From Isoetes taiwanensis (taxonomy: Eukaryota; Streptophyta; Lycopodiopsida; Isoetales; Isoetaceae), in assembly GCA_021234155.1 (NCBI GenBank), contig JAJEKV010000075.1, positions 3,939,720 to 4,003,719 on the forward strand: DNA of 64,000 nt, given 5' to 3'. The notes under the pieces are model-generated. The model was not told the DNA's origin, ran no database searches, and worked only from the letters and a program-made list of their open reading frames with translations. A program made the position numbers and the translations under genes. Positions 32,149 through 44,181 of the stretch are shown here, piece by piece (within the stretch, counting starts at the first letter, position 1; each line of letters starts with the position of its first letter).

Positions 32149-32747
32149 TCAATCTGAAACAATTTCAGTGGCTGTCTGCATGGCCTCTGCCTGGACACTC
32201 TCGACGGTAACATCAGGCACAGATATGGATTCCCACCACAACATGTGGTCGAGGACTTCACAAAGACTTGCATCCCATCCCTGCATCACATCTTTGATGA
32301 GGCGCTTCTTCTCCAACTTGCGTGTCTCATACAGTTTAACAAAATAGGGCTTCAGGGTGTTGCCCTGCCACAGGAAGTCCAAGGCCAGCAATTTCTTCAA
32401 TGCCTTCGCCTGGATAATGCGCATTTTCAATTCAGCTATCATTGCTCCGTCTGTCGGCCTATCATTGTCATCTATGTAATGCCGGGGCTGGTTCAATTTG
32501 ATCTCACCTTTCTCCACTCTCTCTGTATAAATAAAACGTGTAGCTACAATCGTATCACAACAACAAATAAACAATTCATATGAAGGAAAACAAGCAGATG
32601 CTCACTTGTAAATGTGTGGATGCTGTTATCCTCAGCAAGAAGTGTTCCAACGTCCTCCTGAAGCTCATTCAAGTGCACTACAACATCTTCAATAGTGTGA
32701 ACATTGTAGAGACTGCCCTCAGCAAGCTGTTGCCTGGTCCTCACCAT
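32149..32747 (-). CDS. Hypothetical two-exon gene
   Basis: Exon 1 starts MVRTRQQLAEGS at 32,747 and reads IEDVVVHLNELQEDVGTLLA up to a GTGAGC donor near 32,609. Exon 2 begins after TTATACAG near 32,531 and reads ERVEKGEIKLNQPRHYID, KMRIIQAKALKKLLALDFLW and KLYETRKLEKKRLIKDVMQG, ending TATEIVSD at 32,149. The product would be about 170 residues, largely helical and charged, with no known domain. Exon borders are by eye. It borders the minisatellite and the outer transposon end, so it may be an accessory gene of a mobile element or a captured fragment. Confidence 0.4.
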
Positions 32748-33332
32748 CTTTCTTCGATTCCTTGATCTCAACTGAATTGAAACCCAATGAATTGGCTTAA
32801 ACCCTAACCCACGACAACCAATATATACCCTATAGCCCATGACCGTTGTAGTAGCCGTTGTTGTTGTAGTAGACGTTATACAATGCAACCATGGTCATAA
32901 TTCGGTTCAAATTCTATGGCCACATCAACCACTACGAGATAATGTGGCCACATTAACCGTGGTCCCATGTGGCATTACGTGGCAAATAAAAGGGCCTAAT
33001 TCGCTTGGTATCCACTGGTACATACGGTTGAAGGGACAGAAAGCGATGGCAGGAGCGCAGGACAGATACGATTCGGTTGAATGGGGCAGGGTTGGCAGGC
33101 TCAAGTGACTTCTGCAGGTACGGTTGGCAGGTTGCAGTTAATGGGGATGGATGCATAGCATGGGAAGCAGCATGGGATATCCATATCCCCTCTCGCATGG
33201 CATCCCCCTGCCCCATGAATGCGAGAACCCGTGGCCATCAATGGGATCGATGGCGTGCATGGCGACGAAGTAGTCGATATCGGGATTTCTGGCCACATTA
33301 ACCAGATCCCGCTTGAGATATACGGAGTTCCC

Positions 33333-33440
33333 CTTCTTTGTATCTAAGTTCCACTGTTCATTGCCTAAAAGACACTATTCATGTCCACCCATCTGTTTCA
33401 CATAAGCCCCCATCTGTCCCTTCCCCATTCAGTGCAGTCT
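33333..33440. repeat. LTR 5'-end fragment, shared with 48,975-49,085
   Basis: CTTCTTTGTATCTAAGTTCC and CCTAAAAGACACTATTCATG, then TCCACCCATCTGTTT, are nearly identical in the two places. The second copy is the start of an LTR that begins TGTAACAGGG on the minus strand. Confidence 0.75.
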
Positions 33441-33599
33441 GGCGGCCACCCTCGGCTCATATCGATGCCCCGATCAGTATACAAAATCGAGATCATCCTC
33501 AAACCAAAGATTCGCCTGGCCGATGTGAGGCCGTCCACCTAACATCGGGCCCTCGATGGTGGCCAAGAACCCGACGGGGAAGAATGGACGTGTCATTCA

Positions 33600-35690
33600 T
33601 CCCGTCTCCCTCGGGATCGACCTAGCAACGGAAGCGTAAACAAAATATGAGCACATAGCATCAAACAATAATAGTATGCCCACCTCGAAGGGTGGTCCAC
33701 CATATCACGATGTTGCATCACACATCAAGACAACAACATAACATAGGAAGATCCTACCCAGCTCGGACTCAAGGGGTTCGACCGACATGCTTGGGGGTCT
33801 CCGAGAACAATGCGCATGCGAATTCATGGCAAATGAATTTGGTCGGGCAAAGGAACATGGCCGTTGGGTAGTCCACTCCATCCCCCTCCCCTGTGCATAC
33901 TATGCGATAGGGTCAAAAGTATTGGAGCCCCGACCGTAGCTTCGCCGGGTGAATAGCCGGGGGCTACTACTCACCGGGTTGCATCTCCCGGTCCCAATGA
34001 GGCGGGAGGAGATCTCTCCTCCGGAAGGTTCATGCTACCCACGGGCGAAGCTAGAGAGCCACCGCCCAGATATCACGACTTGAACTCCACCGGAAGGCGA
34101 TGCATCACCCCACGAGTGTCGAGCCCCCATACCCCGCCCTCACGCGATTGCCGTGGTATTAGGCCTAGCTCACAACGCGTTCCCAGCCGCCTTTACGCCA
34201 CGCCACGGATCAACCGTGAATAGACAAGCCCTCCCTTGTCACCGGGTCTAGCTCCGCCACCCACGGCCAAAAGGGCTCCTATGCATGTGCCGCATTAATT
34301 GGGAATTAATGGGCTAAAACTATGATCATACACTACTTGGGCTCGGGTCTCTACCCCCTTCCCAATACACAAGAGTGGCGCATAGAATGTCACAATAACA
34401 TCACATCGGAATCTGAAACAATAGAATACATCTATTCTAATCTACCTAATCATACATGGTTAGGTTCCTTTGTTAGTATCTATCATTCTTAGGTCAGTAG
34501 GGGGTCGCCTATAGCCAAGAATGAACACTAATCCCATGGAATGAGGGCTGAAAACTCGGATCTAACTATCGGATCAATCACTAACCCAGCTTCTTGGCTG
34601 GCTCCCACTCCTCTGGCGTCCATGCCGCCAATCTCGAGATTGCTTGGCTTGGATGGTGCTTTCTTGCTAAGGAATGTCTGTTCCTCTGCCATCGCTCACG
34701 CTCCTGAAATCGTCCACCGCCGCTCCAATCCGACCTATGGGGCTGGAACCGAAAGGGTTTCCCTTTTTAGGGGTTTATGCCCCTTTATCCCCACGACTTT
34801 AGGGCTGGGCCCCTGATTGGTTAATGGGCTATTGCCACATGGCAAAAGGGTATTATATTCACATGTGGTCTTAGCATGTGCAATATAATCGGTCACAAGG
34901 TTGTACCCTAGGGTACTACCCTTTTATGGTCGATGCGCGCATATGTCGCCTAAGTCGACATGTACTAGTGACGGTCGGTATAATATAATGATTCATGCCG
35001 TATACTATCCCCGAACGCCACATTCTCCCCACCTTGGATTGATGCTGTCCGCAGCATCACGAGTCTCCCCACCTTGGAAAGATACCTGCAAAAGGAAGCT
35101 TGGATGGTACATGTAATTAACAGAATTATTATAAGATAATACTTAAAATTCCAATTGTAATGTTTACAATCACCACATGGTAAGGCATTTAATTTATGCC
35201 TTAATTCAACATTAGGTAAAATTATCAACATTAAAATATTAAGTTAAATTATCAAGATTGAACATCACAAAAAGTGTTCTTAAAGTTCTCGTCCCCTTGT
35301 AGCATTTATTCAGTACATATGCTACAAGGTGTTGTAGTGCAACCTCCCTGCTTTTCGGCTGCCTCTATTGGCCCTTGGGTTCAACACTACATTAGTATCA
35401 TTTAATTATTAATAAAATTTTTGGTTATATGGTGACCACCCCACCTATCTACATGAATGTGCGACTAATCTCCCGGCATAGGAAGAGGATGCTTCTTCCA
35501 TCGTGGCCGTGGAGACAGCCCCTATCATGCCTATATGCCGCTCATGCCTACACCTTTAGTTGCCCATCGTGGAGGATGAGGTCCTTCCCGTATATGGGGC
35601 GTGAAGGACAGATTCCTCCTATCAAAACATATATGGGGCTAGAGGTGCTTTTCCTATTAATGCATTCCCCGAATGACCTCTTTTCTCTCA
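33600..35690 (-). mobile_element. 3' LTR-like region of R2
   Basis: It is collinear, in reverse, with 7,290-9,740 and with 43,090-44,042. It includes a GGTGGGGTGGTCACCATATA block, a minus-strand CTACAAGG...CCTTGTAGC hairpin near 35,300, and the CACCTTGG(A)...GGTGGGGAGA pair near 35,030-35,080. Limits are inferred from homology only. Confidence 0.55.
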
Positions 35691-35733
35691 AAGTGACTAC
35701 TTCCGTGGCATCGAAGTAGACTCCTACTTTACC

Positions 35734-37974
35734 TCACTCACCCATCGGTTCGAGTTCCACCACTTCCGTGACGAGCTGCCCCTTGCATTGCTCCATGAAT
35801 TGTGGGTACTGCTTCTCAAGATCTGATTGTAGTACCCACGTAGCGTCCTCCACTGGTAAGTGCGTCCATTTCACAAGGTACTGGAGAAATTGAGATCTTC
35901 TCGTCTTCTTATAAGATCGGTCGAGAAGAACCTCAGGGACAATCTCAAGTTGATCGTCTGTTAATTCCAGTAAACTCGGTGTCTCCAATACTTCCTCTGG
36001 ATTAGGAGTGTGTTTCTTTAGGAGACTTACGTGAAAGACTCTATGGATCTTGAGGTGTGCTGGTAAGTCCAATTTGTAGGCTTGGTTACCTACTCTTTTG
36101 ACAATTTTAAATGGACCAGCCCACCTTGGAGCAAGCTTCTTGCAATTGCCGATGCGGAGTTTCGCTTGTTTGACTTTTATCTTTAGCCAAACATTGTCCC
36201 CTACTTGGAACTCCCTTACTGTTCGGTGCCGATCAGCTATGCTCTTTTGCCTGCTTCTTGCTGCTAAGAGGTATCCTCGCACCTCTTCAACCAATTGTTG
36301 CATCTCGGCGAGCATCTGCTGGGATACTTCTACCTTGGACACAGGGTTGTGCCAAGTGTCTGGTGTCAAGCACTGATAGCCGTAGTTGATCATAAACGGC
36401 GACATTTGGGATGACTCTTGCTTGGTGCTATTGTATGCAAACTCAACCAAGTAAATGAAGTCGTCCCACTTTGATTGCTTGTTCCAGACATAATTACGCA
36501 ACATATCTTCGAGTATCCGATTGGTGCGCTCCGTCTGCCCATCTGTCTGAGGGTGATAAGCCGTGCTCATCGACAATTTCGTTCCGATGGTGCTGAAGAG
36601 ATCCTGCCAGAATGCACTCATGAACTTCGAATCTCTATCAGAGATTATTTCTCTTGGCATCCCATGGAGTCTAAAAATCTCCTTTGTGAATAGCACCGCT
36701 GTGTCTAATGCCGTGTCGGTGCTCCTACAAGGCACAAAATGCGCCATCTTCGACAATTTGTCGACTACGACCATTAAGGCATCTTTGCCCCTTATGGTTC
36801 TAGGGAGCCCTGTAATGAAGTCCATGCTTATTATCTCCCACTTGGAGTTTGGTACTGGCAATGGCTCTAATGCTCCTGGAATTCGTAGTTGTTCCGCTTT
36901 GGTCTGCTGACATAGCTGACACTCGCGTATGTACCTTGCTATCTGCTTCTTCATGCCTGGCCAATAGTAACTACTTCTTATCTTGAAGTAAGTTTTCGTA
37001 AACCCTGCGTGGCCGGCTATTGGGCTGTTGTGGGTGTCGTGGAGGATCAACCTTCTGACTCCGGATGATTCTGGCACACACAACTTATTTTTATGGTACA
37101 AGAGCTTTCCTTCCTTTTTAAAATGTTTGAAGGCTTCTCTCTCTTTGTCCGTTCTTGCCTCTTTAGAGAGGCTAGCCCATACTTCCTGGAAATCCTTGTC
37201 TGTTGGCACCGTTTCTTCTATTTTCTTGCCAAACTCACTGGTGAGTGTTGATATGGCATTGCAATGCACCCTTGTTGTTAAGGGGTGCCTTGACAGAGCG
37301 TCTGCGACCACATTGAGTTTTCCCGGCTTGTATACAATCTCGAAGTCGTATTCTTCGAGGAACTCCATCCATCTTCTTTGTCTTAGATTCAACAATGGTT
37401 GCGTGAAGATGTACTGCAGACTCTGGTGGTCGGTATCTAATTGGAACTTCCTTCCCAATAGATAGTGTCTCCAGATCTTTAAAGCTCTTACTACTGCCAA
37501 TAGCTCCTGATCATGTGTCGGGTAGCGAGTCTCTGCGTCATTCATCTTTCGTGAATCGTATGCTACAACTCTTTCCTCTTGCATTAAGACTGCTCCCGTC
37601 GCAATCTTGCTCGCGTCCGTTGCGACTAGCTTGTCCTTCTCTGGATCAGGCAGTGTTAAGACAGGGGCGGTTGTTAAGGCCTCCTTTAACTTCTCAAATC
37701 CTGCTTGAGCCTTCTTTTGCCAATGTGCCACCCAGTCTTTTATCTTTTCTGCCTTGGTGAGGTCCGTTAAGGGGGCTGCTATCTTAGCAAAGTTCTTGAC
37801 GAACTTTCTATAATATCCTGCCAAGCCTAAAAAACTTCTCACCTCGTGTATGTTCTTTGGTGCTGGCCATTCAATCACCGCTTGGATCTTTGCCGGATCG
37901 GTGGAGATGCCATCCGCTGATATAATATGCCCCAAGTATTCCACTCTTTCGGTGGCGAAATGACATTTCGACAA
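35734..37974 (-). pseudogene. pol: R2 pol: RT end, RNase H, integrase, chromodomain
   Basis: One open frame of 746 residues. Residues 1-100 finish the reverse transcriptase ([22 protein letters not shown]). RNase H follows with [12 protein letters not shown] and DTDHQSL (about 115-185), ending VADALSRH. Integrase has the HHCC zinc part (H...H near 310-315, CQLCQQTK) and the catalytic core with DFITGLP, DRDSKF and a late Glu in [10 protein letters not shown] chromodomain ends the protein ([18 protein letters not shown]). These are enzymes for reverse transcription and chromatin-directed integration. The frame is separated from the upstream RT by a frame break at about 37,975, so this copy looks inactive as it stands. 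Confidence 0.9.
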
Positions 37975-37975
37975 T

Positions 37976-38374
37976 TTAATAAAGCTGGTGCCTTCTCAGC
38001 TTCTCAAGTACCCTTCTCAAATGTTGAATGTGCTCCTCTAGGGACTTGCTATACACTAAGATGTCATCGAAGAACACGATAACAAATGTGTCAAGGAATT
38101 CCCGAAAGATATCGTTCATGAGTCTCATGAATGTTGCTGGGGCGTTTGATAGGCCAAATGGCATGACTGTGAATTCATAGTGGCCGTATCTTGTTCGGAA
38201 GGCCGTCTTGTGAATATCTTCCTCCTTGATTCTAATTTGATGATATCCAGACATTAAGTCTATTTTGGAGAAGACCCTGGCACCTTGTAACTGATCCATC
38301 AGATCATCTGCTCTGGGTAAGGCATACTTGTTCTTGATTGTGTGTTTGTTTAATTGACGATAGTCAATACACAT
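37976..38374 (-). pseudogene. pol: R2 reverse transcriptase core
   Basis: The frame holds [47 protein letters not shown] and [11 protein letters not shown], the last being the catalytic YxDD-equivalent box. It follows the protease frame and precedes the RNase H/integrase frame, each in a different phase. The split is by small indels rather than large loss. Confidence 0.9.
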
Positions 38375-39105
38375 CCTCGAAAGCTTCCATCTTTCTTTTG
38401 GCCCGAATAAGATGGGGGCCCCGAACGAGAGACACTAGGTCTTATGAACCCTAGGTCTAAGAGCTCTTGCAATTGCTTCTTCAACTCTGATAGTTCGTGA
38501 GCTGTCATTCTATATGGTGCCTTACTTGTGGGCTTAGTGCCTGGTTCAAGTGCAATTTCGCACTCTACTCCCCTATATGGCGGAAGCTCCTTGATTTCGT
38601 CGGGGAACAAGTCATGGAATTCCTCTATTAGCTTGGCTACCTGCTTGGGTAGTTTGCTTACTGGTTTATCTTCCTTATCTTCTGGTGCCTCTTCCTCGGC
38701 AAGTTCTAATTTGAAGATGTATGCAACTTGCTCCCTTTTGATGCATCTAAGTAATTTCTTACTCGACATGCATTGCATTATAGGTGTCACTTGCTTACCT
38801 GAGATTTCTATGATTTTTCCGTTAGGCGCCGTGAGCTTCACCTTCCGCTCTCCACAATCTATTTGTGCTTTCGCCGGGTTGAGGTATTCCATACCTATGA
38901 TGAGGTCATATTTTCCTATGCTCATGATCTCTGCTCCCATTTCAATATTGATACCCGGTAAGTCTATATTGAAATTCACCCTCTTGCCGGCCGTGTGCCT
39001 TATGGCTCCGCTGGCTAACACTACTGGTCTGGGCTTAGACTTTAGTGTTTTCAACTTTAGCATTTGTGCCATCCTTGGTGGCCTTAAAATTGTGGGAACT
39101 GCCAC
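38350..39105 (-). pseudogene. pol: R2 protease and N-terminal RT
   Basis: The frame contains YDLIIGMEYLNP, typical of the second half of retrotransposon aspartic proteases, and then VECEIALEPGTKPTSKAPYR and [17 protein letters not shown], the start of Ty3 reverse transcriptase. The catalytic DSG motif would lie upstream of the frame start and is not seen, consistent with a break near 39,100-39,360. Confidence 0.8.
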
Positions 39106-39361
39106 GCCTATGAGGACTATAAAGATTTGGCGGCTATTTTACCAATCGTGGATATCACTTGGTACTGGCTCTCTGGCTTTTCGTGTCTATGGCGGCAAAG
39201 ATGTGACACTCACCATGGATATAGTCGCGTCCTTCGTCCTCTTCTTCTTACGTCTTCGGTCTCCCAACCTCCCATCTCCGCTGAGTCTTTGCATTGATCA
39301 CGAGCAGGCGGTTGTGTGTTCTATGCCCCTACTGGAAACACCGGAAGCTTCAACTGTTTTT

Positions 39362-41797
39362 CTATACATTCCCGCCGCTTTTCTTTTCGGGATGGAGTTG
39401 AGGAACTGCTTGGATGTCTTTGAGTAGTTCGAGCCTCCCCTTGTCCTTTATCTTTGAAGTGACTTGCTTTTCTCCATTTGTTTCCATTGATTTCCGTTGT
39501 ATGGAGTCTTTGCGGCGATGGACCGTTTGCTCTTGGGCTCGACCTCCATATGCTTTTCCCCTTGTCATACCACCGTTTGGGTTAAACTTTTGAGGCCCCC
39601 GTCCCCTGTAGGCTCGGTGCCTTCGCTTCCTCCCGATATCTTGGCGTGGGTTGAGGGGCTCGGACTATCTTCCGTAGGTCCTCATTCAACCCCTCCACAT
39701 AGCCTTCCACCTGCTCTTCTCTCGCTTTGAGTTTTGGTACATATAGCCTCAACCTCATGAACTCTTCCGTATATTTAAAGACGGATTTGTTCCCCTGTTG
39801 CAATCGTGGAACAGCTTGCATCTGGTGACACTTGTGTTCTCTTGGAACATAGTGCTTTTTGAAGGCCCTTGCAAATTTTGTGAACTCCGCACTTGTCTCT
39901 GCTCATCCCATGGGCTTTAGCATAACCCTCCACCAAATACGGGCTGCCCTTTTAAGTTTCGCGGGGTGGCTACCCTGCCCTTATCTTTATCTTTCATCGC
40001 GTAAGCATTTCGGTACTCACTCATCTCGTCTAGCCATGCCCGGCGTCCATCCACGATCTGTTTTGAAAACTGTTCGGCTTAGTGCTTTCGGACATTACTT
40101 AAGGCCGAATCGACCTTCTTACGGTAGTCGGATTGGCCTTCTTTGCCTCCCCTTAATCTTTCTTTCTTCCGGTCGTTCTTCTTTGTTTCCCCTTCGGACT
40201 TCGATTTGAATCAGAAGCTGTCGGAAGAGCTGGAACTAGAAGACCTGGGTCGGTTCCTCTTTTTCTCCTTTCCTTTGTGCTGAGAACGGGCTTCTGGGAC
40301 CTGTACATTCTGGTCTTGTCTGTTTCTTCCTCTGCCTGCCAGCATGGCTTTGATCTCCTGCAGATCTGACCTCATCTGCGAGATTTCTTCTTCCGGTGTC
40401 GGTGCGTAATACTCTTCGAATAGTTCCCGAGGGCTGGAATTATGCGAAGGTGTCGATACGCCTTGGGCTTGGAACTCAAGGTCGACATTTCTGGCTGCTC
40501 TGACTGCACATATTACATTGGCACCATTTATCATGAGTTCCTTTTGTTGGTTGCATTAAGTGTTTAAATGATATGATTGTTAAGACAACGATACCAAAAA
40601 AACATTTGGAAATGCAATTCAAAAAAAAGGATCTTATATTAAATATATATAGCCGATATATCTTAATACAGTAGTCATGACTTCCATTACATTAATTTAC
40701 TGATAGTCGGGGTGATCCTCAAGGAACTTCTTTACTTGGGCTGTACCTACTGTACTTCCCAAGTTCCTGAGTACATCCCTTGCTGATCCCCCTCGGATGG
40801 CGGATGCTAAGTCTTCCACCCGTCTATGGGAGGTATGAGCTGCTGTTACTGCCAACCTACCTTGTCGAAGGTGGGGTACTGCAAAGTCGAAAATGCCCAA
40901 GGCTGTTTTCCGCTTCACCAAAATGACATGGTCCACCTTTTCTCGATAGGCGCGTGCATGCCAAATCCCGAAAGTGCTACCGGCATCTGCCGCGACTTCC
41001 TCTCCGTGGGCTGAAGCGCTTGTGAAATATTATTACTCTACCGTGCATTGGGAGCGGAAGGTAATATTTGAGTGCTGCTCCCGGTACTCCTCCACGTGCC
41101 CCTGAGGTGCCCCCGCCCTTGATGCATCTTGGTCGTGGGGTACTTGAACTAATTCCTTGTAATCGTGGAAGAGCGTTAGGTACACTTGTCGGGTTTGTGG
41201 CTCTCCCTTGGAATTTTGCTACTGTTCTTGTGAGGAAGAAGACTCCCCTTGAAGTACTCTTGTTGTCTTCCCCTTATTCCCATCTGCTCCCGAGTGCTAT
41301 AAACTCCTCCTCGGTAGGGAAGTTCTTACGTCATCATACCTCGATAGTCTTGTGCCGTAGCTTCAAGGTCCGAGATGGTGTGTCCTGTGTAAGTAGCTGC
41401 CTCTCGTATTTGTACCGGAAAATCTTCCGTTTCTTGGTCGATGAAGTCTTCTAGATCCGGCTGTTGCCGTAGGAGGTGAAGGAGTTCATCGGCCTTGCAG
41501 GTAGTCTGTCCCTGCGTTCGGGGAGGTTTTTGATGTCATTTAGCAGCAAGTATTCTTGTCCTTCGACTATGACTGGTGCTAGACTTGTTATTCCCAGCCC
41601 GATTGGTTGTGCAATCCTCGGGGTGGTCTGTCAGCTTCGAAGCGGGTGATGTCTTGTTCCGCTTCCCGGCGTTCCTCCTCTGGGTCCACCTCTATGTCAT
41701 CCTCGCTTTCCTGCTCGGAGTCTTCACTCTCTTCGGATGCTTCTGCTATGGTCTCTTCGTACTCAAGCAGGAGGCGTTCGTCCGCTGCTGCGTCCAA
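39362..41797 (-). pseudogene. gag: R2 gag fragments
   Basis: Pieces in order are: an acidic stretch (41,797-41,588, EDSEQESEDDIEVDPEEE), a frame at 40,936-40,697, a linker at 40,534-40,211 (EEEISQMRSDLQEIKAMLAG then Lys/Arg/Ser-rich), a piece at 39,821-39,582 with NKSVFKYTEEFMRLRLYVP and EGYVEGLNEDLRK, which matches the Ty3-type gag core, and a basic tail at 39,568-39,362. Several frame breaks are present. No CCHC knuckle was identified. Confidence 0.65.
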
Positions 41798-42527
41798 GGG
41801 TGTGACCTCTAGTGGCTGAATTGATGGTTCACCTATTACGGTTTCGCCCTATATACTAGATATAGCTAAAGGTCGTGTTGTAGGAGAAGAAGACTTTGCC
41901 ATTGCTTGTTAGGGTCATGTAGGTTGGTAAGCGGTTGGTTCCGTTCCTCAATGCCTTGGCAACATTGGGTACATGATCGAGGGCTGTTTGCAATCGCGGT
42001 CCTTGGTACAAAGTACCCTATGCATGGCGGTATCTTCTCGTAAGCTAGGGACAACTTTCTCTTGAAATTCTTACTTGGGACTTGGCCGGCGTAAAGGATT
42101 GGAGTTCGGGGTTGCTTTGAAAGGTCAAATTCTTTTTGAAATACTTGAATACTATATTGACATCAACTTCAAGTGATGTGGGGGAGGCGCTTATACCAAC
42201 CTGATGAAGGCTTCAGTAGCCATGGCGAAGAGTGTGTTTGCCATGTCAAACTAACTGGGAGCCGCTTTGAGTAAGGCGGAAGATCGCCTCAATTGCGTGG
42301 CTTGATTACGTGGTTGAGGTTTAGGGGTTATGCGGGTATATATAGGGAATTTATGCCCTAAAATTTTTAGGGTTTCTAAAACTCCTGACATTTGGGATGA
42401 AGGCTAATGTTTCTTGGTTAATTTGAGGCTCGAAGTGGCTTGCCTACAGTCTTAGGGTTCTAATGCAACAAATTTTGGTCGATTTGGGTATGTCTAGCTC
42501 AAGTTATGATCTTGGGAAGTTTGGGCG

Positions 42528-42827
42528 GCTCTAAGAGTGCGCGGGAGGGGTGTTAGGTTGTGACCTAACTATGCTCTGGCGCACTCTTGGAGTCGTCGGC
42601 CTTCTCTGCTCGAACACACCCAATTTACACAATTTACATGTTGTTACTCACTAACTTAAACATTTTAAGCAAGATCCTATCATTACTTTGACCCTTTTTA
42701 TTACTTTATAATCAATTTTAAGGGTCACTTTTGGGGATGACTCTAAGAGTGCGCGGGAGGGGTGTTAGGTCGGGACCTAACTATGCTCTGGCGCACTCTT
42801 GGAGTCGCTGTTCCAAAAGTGACTTGT
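42528..42827. repeat. Paired long palindromes in the R2 leader
   Basis: Two copies (42,528-42,595 and 42,739-42,806) of a 68-bp hyphenated palindrome. CTCTAAGAGTGCGC pairs with GCGCACTCTTGGAG, and TTAGGT(C/T)(G)..ACCTAA forms the inner arm. The second copy is enclosed by GTCACTTTTGG (from 42,724) and CCAAAAGTGAC (to about 42,827), lengthening the inverted repeat to about 100 bp. Confidence 0.85.
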
Positions 42828-42913
42828 ACTTACTATTTTTTTGATGTTTTAACATACAATTCTAGCTATTTCGAGCTTTTTGATTGGGATTTCATCTTTT
42901 ATCTACCTAATAG

Positions 42914-44042
42914 ATTGACGCACTTACCAGTGGAGGACGCTACGTGGGTACTACAATCAGATCTTGAGAAGCAGTACCCACAATTCATGGAGCAATGCAA
43001 GGGGCAGCTCGTCACCGAAGTGGTCGACTCCGAACCGATGGGTGAGTGAGGTAAAGTAGGAGTCTACTTCCGATGCCACGGAAGTAGTCAGCTTGAGAGA
43101 AAAGAGGTCATTCAGGAATGCATTAATAGGAAAAGCACCTCTAGCCCCATATATGTTTTGATAGGAGGAATCTGTCCTTCACGCCCTATATACGGGAAGG
43201 ACCTCATCCTCCACGATGGGCAACTAAAGGTGTAGGCATGAGCGGCATATAGGCATGATAGGGGCTGTCTCCACGGCCACGATGGAAGAAGCATCCTCTT
43301 CCTATGCCGGGAGATTAGTCGCACATTCATGTAGATAGGTGGGGTGGTCACCATATAACCAAAAATTTTATTAATAATTAAATGATACTAATGTAGTGTT
43401 GAACCTGCAGGCCAATAGAACGACGAAAAGGCGGGAGGTTGCACTACAACACCTTGTAGCATATGTACTGAATAAATGCTACAAGGGGACGAGAACTTTA
43501 AGAACACTTTTTGTGATGTTCAATCTTGATAATTTAACTTAATATTTTAATGTTGATAATTTTACCTAATGTTGAATTAAGGCATAAATTAAATGCCTTA
43601 CCATGTGGTGATTGTAAACATTACAATTGGAATTTTAAGTATTATCTTATAATAATTCTGTTAATTACATGTACCATCCAAGCTTCCTTTTGCAGGTATC
43701 TTTCCAAGGTGGGGAGACTCGTGATGCTGCGGACAGCATCAATCCAAGGTGGGGAGAATGTGACGTTCCAGGATAGTATACGGCATGAATACGTATATTA
43801 TACCGACACGTCACTAGTACATGTCGACTTAGACGACATGTACGCATCGACCATAAAAGGGTAGTACCCTAGGGTACAACCTTGTGACCGATTATATTGC
43901 ACATGCTAAGACCACATGTGAATATAATACCCTTTTGCCATGTGGCAATAGCCCATTAACCAATCAGGGCCCAGCCCTAAAGTCGTGGGGATAAAGGGGC
44001 ATAAACCCTAAAAGGGAAACCCTTTCAGTTCCCAGCCCCACT
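42914..44042 (+). mobile_element. Inverted fragment of the R2 family 3' end
   Basis: It starts inside the chromodomain ([19 protein letters not shown]), passes the pol stop (EPMGE) and the purine tract, and covers about 950 bp of LTR-like sequence. It is nearly identical to the reverse complement of 34,740-35,875. It stops abruptly at CCCAGCCCC near 44,042. R2 and this fragment therefore form an inverted repeat around the gag-pol interior. Confidence 0.9.
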
Positions 44043-44100
44043 GAATCTACACTTAAAAGATAATAGATTGACAATGCTAATAGAGACTGGCTAGTGTACC

Positions 44101-44181
44101 TGCCGAAAGCTTATCACCGGGATTAAAAAACCCCGCCCTTTCGGGTTTTCGAGGAAAAACCCTAGTGATAAGCCTTCGGCA
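44101..44181 (-). ncRNA. Branched hairpin element, copy 1
   Basis: The arms 44,101-44,118 and 44,164-44,181 pair over 18 positions. On the minus strand the two non-Watson-Crick positions become G-U pairs. Inside are two smaller hairpins: GGGTTTT(T)/AAAACCC around CCTCG, and CGGG/CCCG around a T-rich loop. The same layout with different arm sequence occurs at 57,336-57,414 and 58,862-58,940. This suggests a minus-strand structured RNA, with an upstream promoter-like unit to its right. Confidence 0.55.

Larger units (their letters stand above)
33600..42827 (-). mobile_element. Ty3/gypsy chromovirus element (R2)
   Basis: Read on the minus strand: a leader with paired palindromes (42.8-42.5 kb), acidic and basic gag pieces (41.8-39.36 kb), protease to reverse transcriptase (39.1-37.98 kb), RNase H, integrase and chromodomain (37.97-35.73 kb), a purine-rich tract near 35,695 and an LTR-like region to about 33.6 kb. 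The domain order PR-RT-RH-INT-CHD is that of chromoviruses. At least two frame breaks are present in pol. No matching 5' LTR follows the leader; instead an inverted fragment of the same element's 3' end begins at 42,914. Confidence 0.85.

Noticed and set aside
38528-39427. 299-residue plus-strand open frame
   Set aside because: It is the antisense of the R2 protease/RT frame and has the Leu/Ser-rich composition of a shadow frame.
44101-44181. Hammerhead ribozyme (retrozyme) in the structured hairpin
   Set aside because: GAAA and (C/T)GATGAG-like words exist in copy 2, but in the wrong order, and copy 1 lacks the CTGATGA core.
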